In this document: positions 62,043-64,000 of the stretch, piece after piece
How positions within the stretch are numbered: the first letter of the stretch is position 1
Layout: each line of letters opens with the position of its first letter
Source of the DNA: Niallia sp. NCCP-28
GTDB lineage: Bacteria; Bacillota; Bacilli; Bacillales; Cytobacillaceae
Length of the DNA: 64,000 nt
NCBI RefSeq assembly: GCF_023168165.1
Contig: NZ_BQYJ01000001.1
Coordinates: 248,001-312,000 of the forward strand
Direction: 5' to 3'
Notes under the pieces: model-generated
Told to the model about the DNA's origin: nothing
Databases searched by the model: none
What the model saw: the letters and a program-made list of their open reading frames with translations, nothing else
Position numbers and translations under genes: made by a program

Positions 62043-62156
62043 CCATTTAAAGGATGATTAAGGGAAAACGAGAAATATAGATGGCAGAAACGTGCCCATT
62101 AAAGCCTGCTTGGTTCAGCTGGCAATCAGCGGAGATAAAAAAACTGATTGAGATTA
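62043..62156 (-). repeat. Family-1 repeat, copy H (reverse orientation)
   Basis: Read on the minus strand: CTCAATCAGTTTTTTTATC, CCGCTGATTGCCAGCTGAACC, here cited as CCGCTGATTGCCAG, then GGGCACGTTTCTGCC, ATATTTCTCGTTTTCCC and ATCCTTTAAATGG. It is the only copy pointing the other way and fills the coaW-bsaA gap. Confidence 0.7.
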
Positions 62157-62192
62157 AAATGTATGAAGGCAAATTCATCTGAAAAATAGTGT

Positions 62193-62669
62193 CTATAATA
62201 GTTTTTCTATATCTTCTTTCATTTCAGTTGGCGATGTATTAGGGGCGTACCTTTTTATCACATTTCCTGAGCGGTCTATCAAAAACTTTGTAAAATTCCA
62301 TTTAATTGCTTTTATTCCAAGAGCCCCAGGTGCTTTTTCTGTTAAATATTGAAAAAGAGGACTGGCGTTTTTTCCATTTACATCTACTTTTGCATAAAGA
62401 GGAAAAGTTACCCCGTAATTCATTTCACAAAATTGTTGAATTTCTTCCTCTTCGCCTGGCTCTTGCCCCATAAATTGATTGCAAGGAAAACCTAACACCA
62501 TAAAATCCTTTGGCTTATACTCTTCATATATGCTTTGCAGTTCTTTGTACTGGGGCGTAAAACCACATTTGCTTGCCGTATTAACAATCACCATTACATT
62601 CCCAGTAAATTCTTTTAATGTTTTTGTTTCTCCTTTAATAGTTTTCACTTCAAAATTATAAATGCTCAT
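62193..62669 (-). CDS. bsaA: Glutathione peroxidase family protein BsaA
   Basis: A 158-residue thioredoxin-fold peroxidase. The peroxidatic Cys is in NTASKCGFTPQY; the Gln (GFPCNQFMGQEPG) and Trp (IKWNFTKFLID) of the catalytic tetrad are present. In bacteria without glutathione it uses thioredoxin or bacillithiol. GGAGCGG precedes the ATG. It lies near ypgQ as in B. subtilis. Confidence 0.95.
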   Translation of the reverse strand: MSIYNFEVKTIKGETKTLKEFTGNVMVIVNTASKCGFTPQYKELQSIYEEYKPKDFMVLGFPCNQFMGQEPGEEEEIQQFCEMNYGVTFPLYAKVDVNGKNASPLFQYLTEKAPGALGIKAIKWNFTKFLIDRSGNVIKRYAPNTSPTEMKEDIEKLL

Positions 62670-62727
62670 TTATCTCCGCTCCTTTTTTTATTTTGAAAAA
62701 TCTTTTGCTGTTTAAACAACAAAAGAT

Positions 62728-62830
62728 TAGTTGGTTTCCTCTCTGGTATGCTTGATTTCCGCAGGGTAGGCGGTGAGAACCCTCCGTTCCAATCCACTAA
62801 CTTTTCAATGGTTTGAATAAACAAATTCAA
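62728..62830 (+). repeat. Family-2 repeat core, copy 4 (degenerate)
   Basis: GGTATGCTTGATTTCCGCAG, GGGTAGGCGGTGAG and CCGTTCCAATCCAC follow the inner sequence of copy 1 with many changes; the inverted ends are not recognisable. An open frame on the minus strand here is an artefact of the repeat. Confidence 0.55.
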
Positions 62831-62885
62831 CCTAAAAAATAACAATCTTTTAAAATATAACCTTTCATTATAAGCTTTCACTTTG

Positions 62886-63422
62886 TTATAGGGAATAAAA
62901 CATTTTGTTATCTGCTATTAATTGTAATGTTTTTTCCATATAATCAACCATCACTACTAAATCATCCATTTGATCTTCGGTTATTAATCGATTAAAAGCG
63001 ATGGATAAATGATTTTCCACCATATTATCACAAGCATAAGGATTTAGTCTGATTTCTTGTTTAATCTCCCTCTTTTTCCCCCAAATGTTTTTTAACAATT
63101 CCTTTAACATTGCATAAACAGAAGAATCATTGGCATGTTTTACAACTATTTCAACAGCTATCGTGCATCCGACTTCCTCCTGAAGACTTTTTATCTCTAA
63201 CAGCTCTCCAGCAAGATTTTGGGCATTAGCCAATAAACGAAATGTCATCAAAGCATTTCCTTGATTTTTCAAAGCGAAAGAAATGGAATATTCTCTCGCC
63301 AGTTTGCTGCTGTTAAAGATATCATTGCGGTCTAAAATCGCAATTGTTCCTTCTAAATCTTTATCATAAATCGCTCCTTCCATTACTGTTTTTATATTTT
63401 CAAATGCAGTTGGATCAAACAT
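62886..63422 (-). CDS. Conserved-looking Bacillaceae protein, function unknown
   Basis: A 178-residue soluble protein beginning MFDPTAFENIKTVMEGAIYD. It alternates short strands and helices (GTIAILDRNDIF, VGCTIAVEIVVKH) and ends with a Glu/Asp-rich helical region. No catalytic motif or family name is recognised. Start ATG 63422 after AAAGGAA; the frame to 63467 begins inside the terminator of the next gene. It lies downstream of fhs but is separated from it by that terminator. Confidence 0.75.
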   Translation of the reverse strand: MFDPTAFENIKTVMEGAIYDKDLEGTIAILDRNDIFNSSKLAREYSISFALKNQGNALMTFRLLANAQNLAGELLEIKSLQEEVGCTIAVEIVVKHANDSSVYAMLKELLKNIWGKKREIKQEIRLNPYACDNMVENHLSIAFNRLITEDQMDDLVVMVDYMEKTLQLIADNKMFYSL

Positions 63423-63433
63423 ATTTTTTCCTT

Positions 63434-63483
63434 TCCAAAAAAAGTGCAAGTGTTTCGTAACCATCAAACACTTGCACTTTTTC
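63434..63483 (-). terminator. Terminator of fhs
   Basis: AAAGTGCAAGTGTTT and AAACACTTGCACTTT form a 15-bp stem followed on the minus strand by TTTTTTT. Confidence 0.93.
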
Positions 63484-63486
63484 TTA

Positions 63487-64000
63487 TTAAAATAACCCGA
63501 TTGCTTTGCCTTCTTCGTCTACATCCATATTTAATGCAGCAGGCATTTTCGGAAGTCCAGGCATCGTCATCACATCACCTGTTAATGCCACAATAAACCC
63601 AGCTCCTATAGAAGGTTTTAATTCTCGAACCATAATGGTAAAATTCTCAGGTCTGCCAAGCAATGCTGGATCATCAGACAAAGAATATTGCGTTTTCGCC
63701 ATACAAATTGGAAGATTACCCCATCCATTTGCCGTGAAGTCTGCTATTTGTTTTTTTGCTTTTGTAGAAAACTCTACTCCCATTGCCCCATATACCTTTT
63801 GGGCAATCGTTGTGATTTTCTCCTCAATTCCTGCTTCAAGTGGATATAAATGGTCAAAGTTGTTTTGGTTTTCTTCTATAATAGAAAGCACTTTTTTCGC
63901 AAGCTCTATTCCGCCTGCTCCCCCTTTTTCCCATACCTCTGTTAATGCTACAGAAATTTGCAGCTGATCGCATAAAGAAATCAATGTATTGATTTCTTGG
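63487..64000 (-). CDS. fhs: Formate-tetrahydrofolate ligase, C-terminal part (runs off right edge)
   Basis: ATP-dependent synthesis of 10-formyltetrahydrofolate from formate. Only the last 170 residues are in the window; the gene starts beyond base 64000. Diagnostic are VWEKGGAGGIELAKKV, VYGAMGVEFSTKAKKQI, GNLPICMAKTQYSLSDDP and the C-terminus ELKPSIGAGFIVALTGDVMTMPGLPKMPAA (read in pieces), where nucleotide and folate are bound. Ends at a strong terminator. Confidence 0.96.
   Translation of the reverse strand, partial: QEINTLISLCDQLQISVALTEVWEKGGAGGIELAKKVLSIIEENQNNFDHLYPLEAGIEEKITTIAQKVYGAMGVEFSTKAKKQIADFTANGWGNLPICMAKTQYSLSDDPALLGRPENFTIMVRELKPSIGAGFIVALTGDVMTMPGLPKMPAALNMDVDEEGKAIGLF

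Noticed and set aside
62666..62881. 71-codon minus-strand frame between bsaA and the next gene
   Set aside because: It reads through the family-2 repeat core, has no ribosome site and its translation looks like translated repeat DNA.
1..64000. Prophage, integrase, CRISPR array or intact insertion sequence
   Set aside because: No integrase, transposase, phage structural or Cas-like protein and no regularly spaced repeats were seen on either strand.

Overview
The window is chromosomal DNA from a low-GC, Gram-positive, endospore-forming member of the Bacillaceae. Base composition is strongly AT-rich and genes are headed by AGGAGG-type ribosome sites, often with TTG or GTG starts. Many genes have recognisable Bacillus subtilis counterparts in blocks of conserved order: yodM/ctpA/yodJ/deoD/yozD/yodN/yozE; msrA/msrB/ypmS/ypmR/ilvA/yplQ/dfrA/thyA; ypjP/ypiP/brxB/ypgR/ypgQ/bsaA. 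Spo0M, small spore heat-shock-like proteins and a sigma-K-type promoter support sporulation. No rRNA, tRNA, CRISPR array, prophage or intact insertion sequence was seen.

Layout. 1-1.4 kb: left-truncated glycerol facilitator glpF with cre box, antiterminator-controlled leader and glpP. 1.5-6 kb: PAP2 phosphatase, secreted nuclease, a long DapF-like epimerase, purine permease. 6.3-8.8 kb: an FMN-riboswitch riboflavin operon reduced to ribE-ribB-ribH (no ribD, no ribA). 8.9-20 kb: EcsC protein, YdcF, patatin, DedA, a GNAT gene behind an upstream-ORF attenuator, a MATE exporter, two Hsp20-like spore proteins, a CAP protein. 20-31 kb: CobW GTPase, CtpA protease, LdcB, DeoD, then a 55-residue basic protein / Ser-Thr kinase / Spo0M operon, YozD, YodN, YozE. 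31-40 kb: MsrB/MsrA, YpmS/YpmR, DegV, IlvA, hemolysin III, DHFR/ThyA, a lethal-factor-like metalloprotease. 41-52.5 kb: a tellurium-type stress island with three TerD proteins, TelA, YceG, TerC and the aldolase/PRTase/StiP/HAD module proposed to make a nucleoside-like metabolite. 52.5-64 kb: YpjP, polysaccharide deacetylase, YpiP, BrxB, YpgR, ABC-F factor, YpgQ, a MerR-like coiled-coil protein, type II pantothenate kinase, glutathione peroxidase, and the 3' part of formate-tetrahydrofolate ligase cut by the right edge.

Regulation and repeats. Four promoters match the extracytoplasmic-function (sigma-W/M type) pattern TGAAAC-N16/17-CGTA, ahead of the EcsC gene, the DUF4870 gene, yceG-telA-terD-terD and terD-terC; this suggests one envelope-stress regulon runs through the window. 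Two families of non-coding dispersed repeats fill many intergenic gaps. Family 1 is about 150 bp and RNA-structure-like, with eight copies of varying quality, one having perfect 11-bp terminal inverted repeats. Family 2 is 115-215 bp with inverted ends. Two family-1 copies bracket the metabolite-biosynthesis part of the stress island.

All family and motif assignments rest on reading the sequence and on memory of the families; no database search was run.
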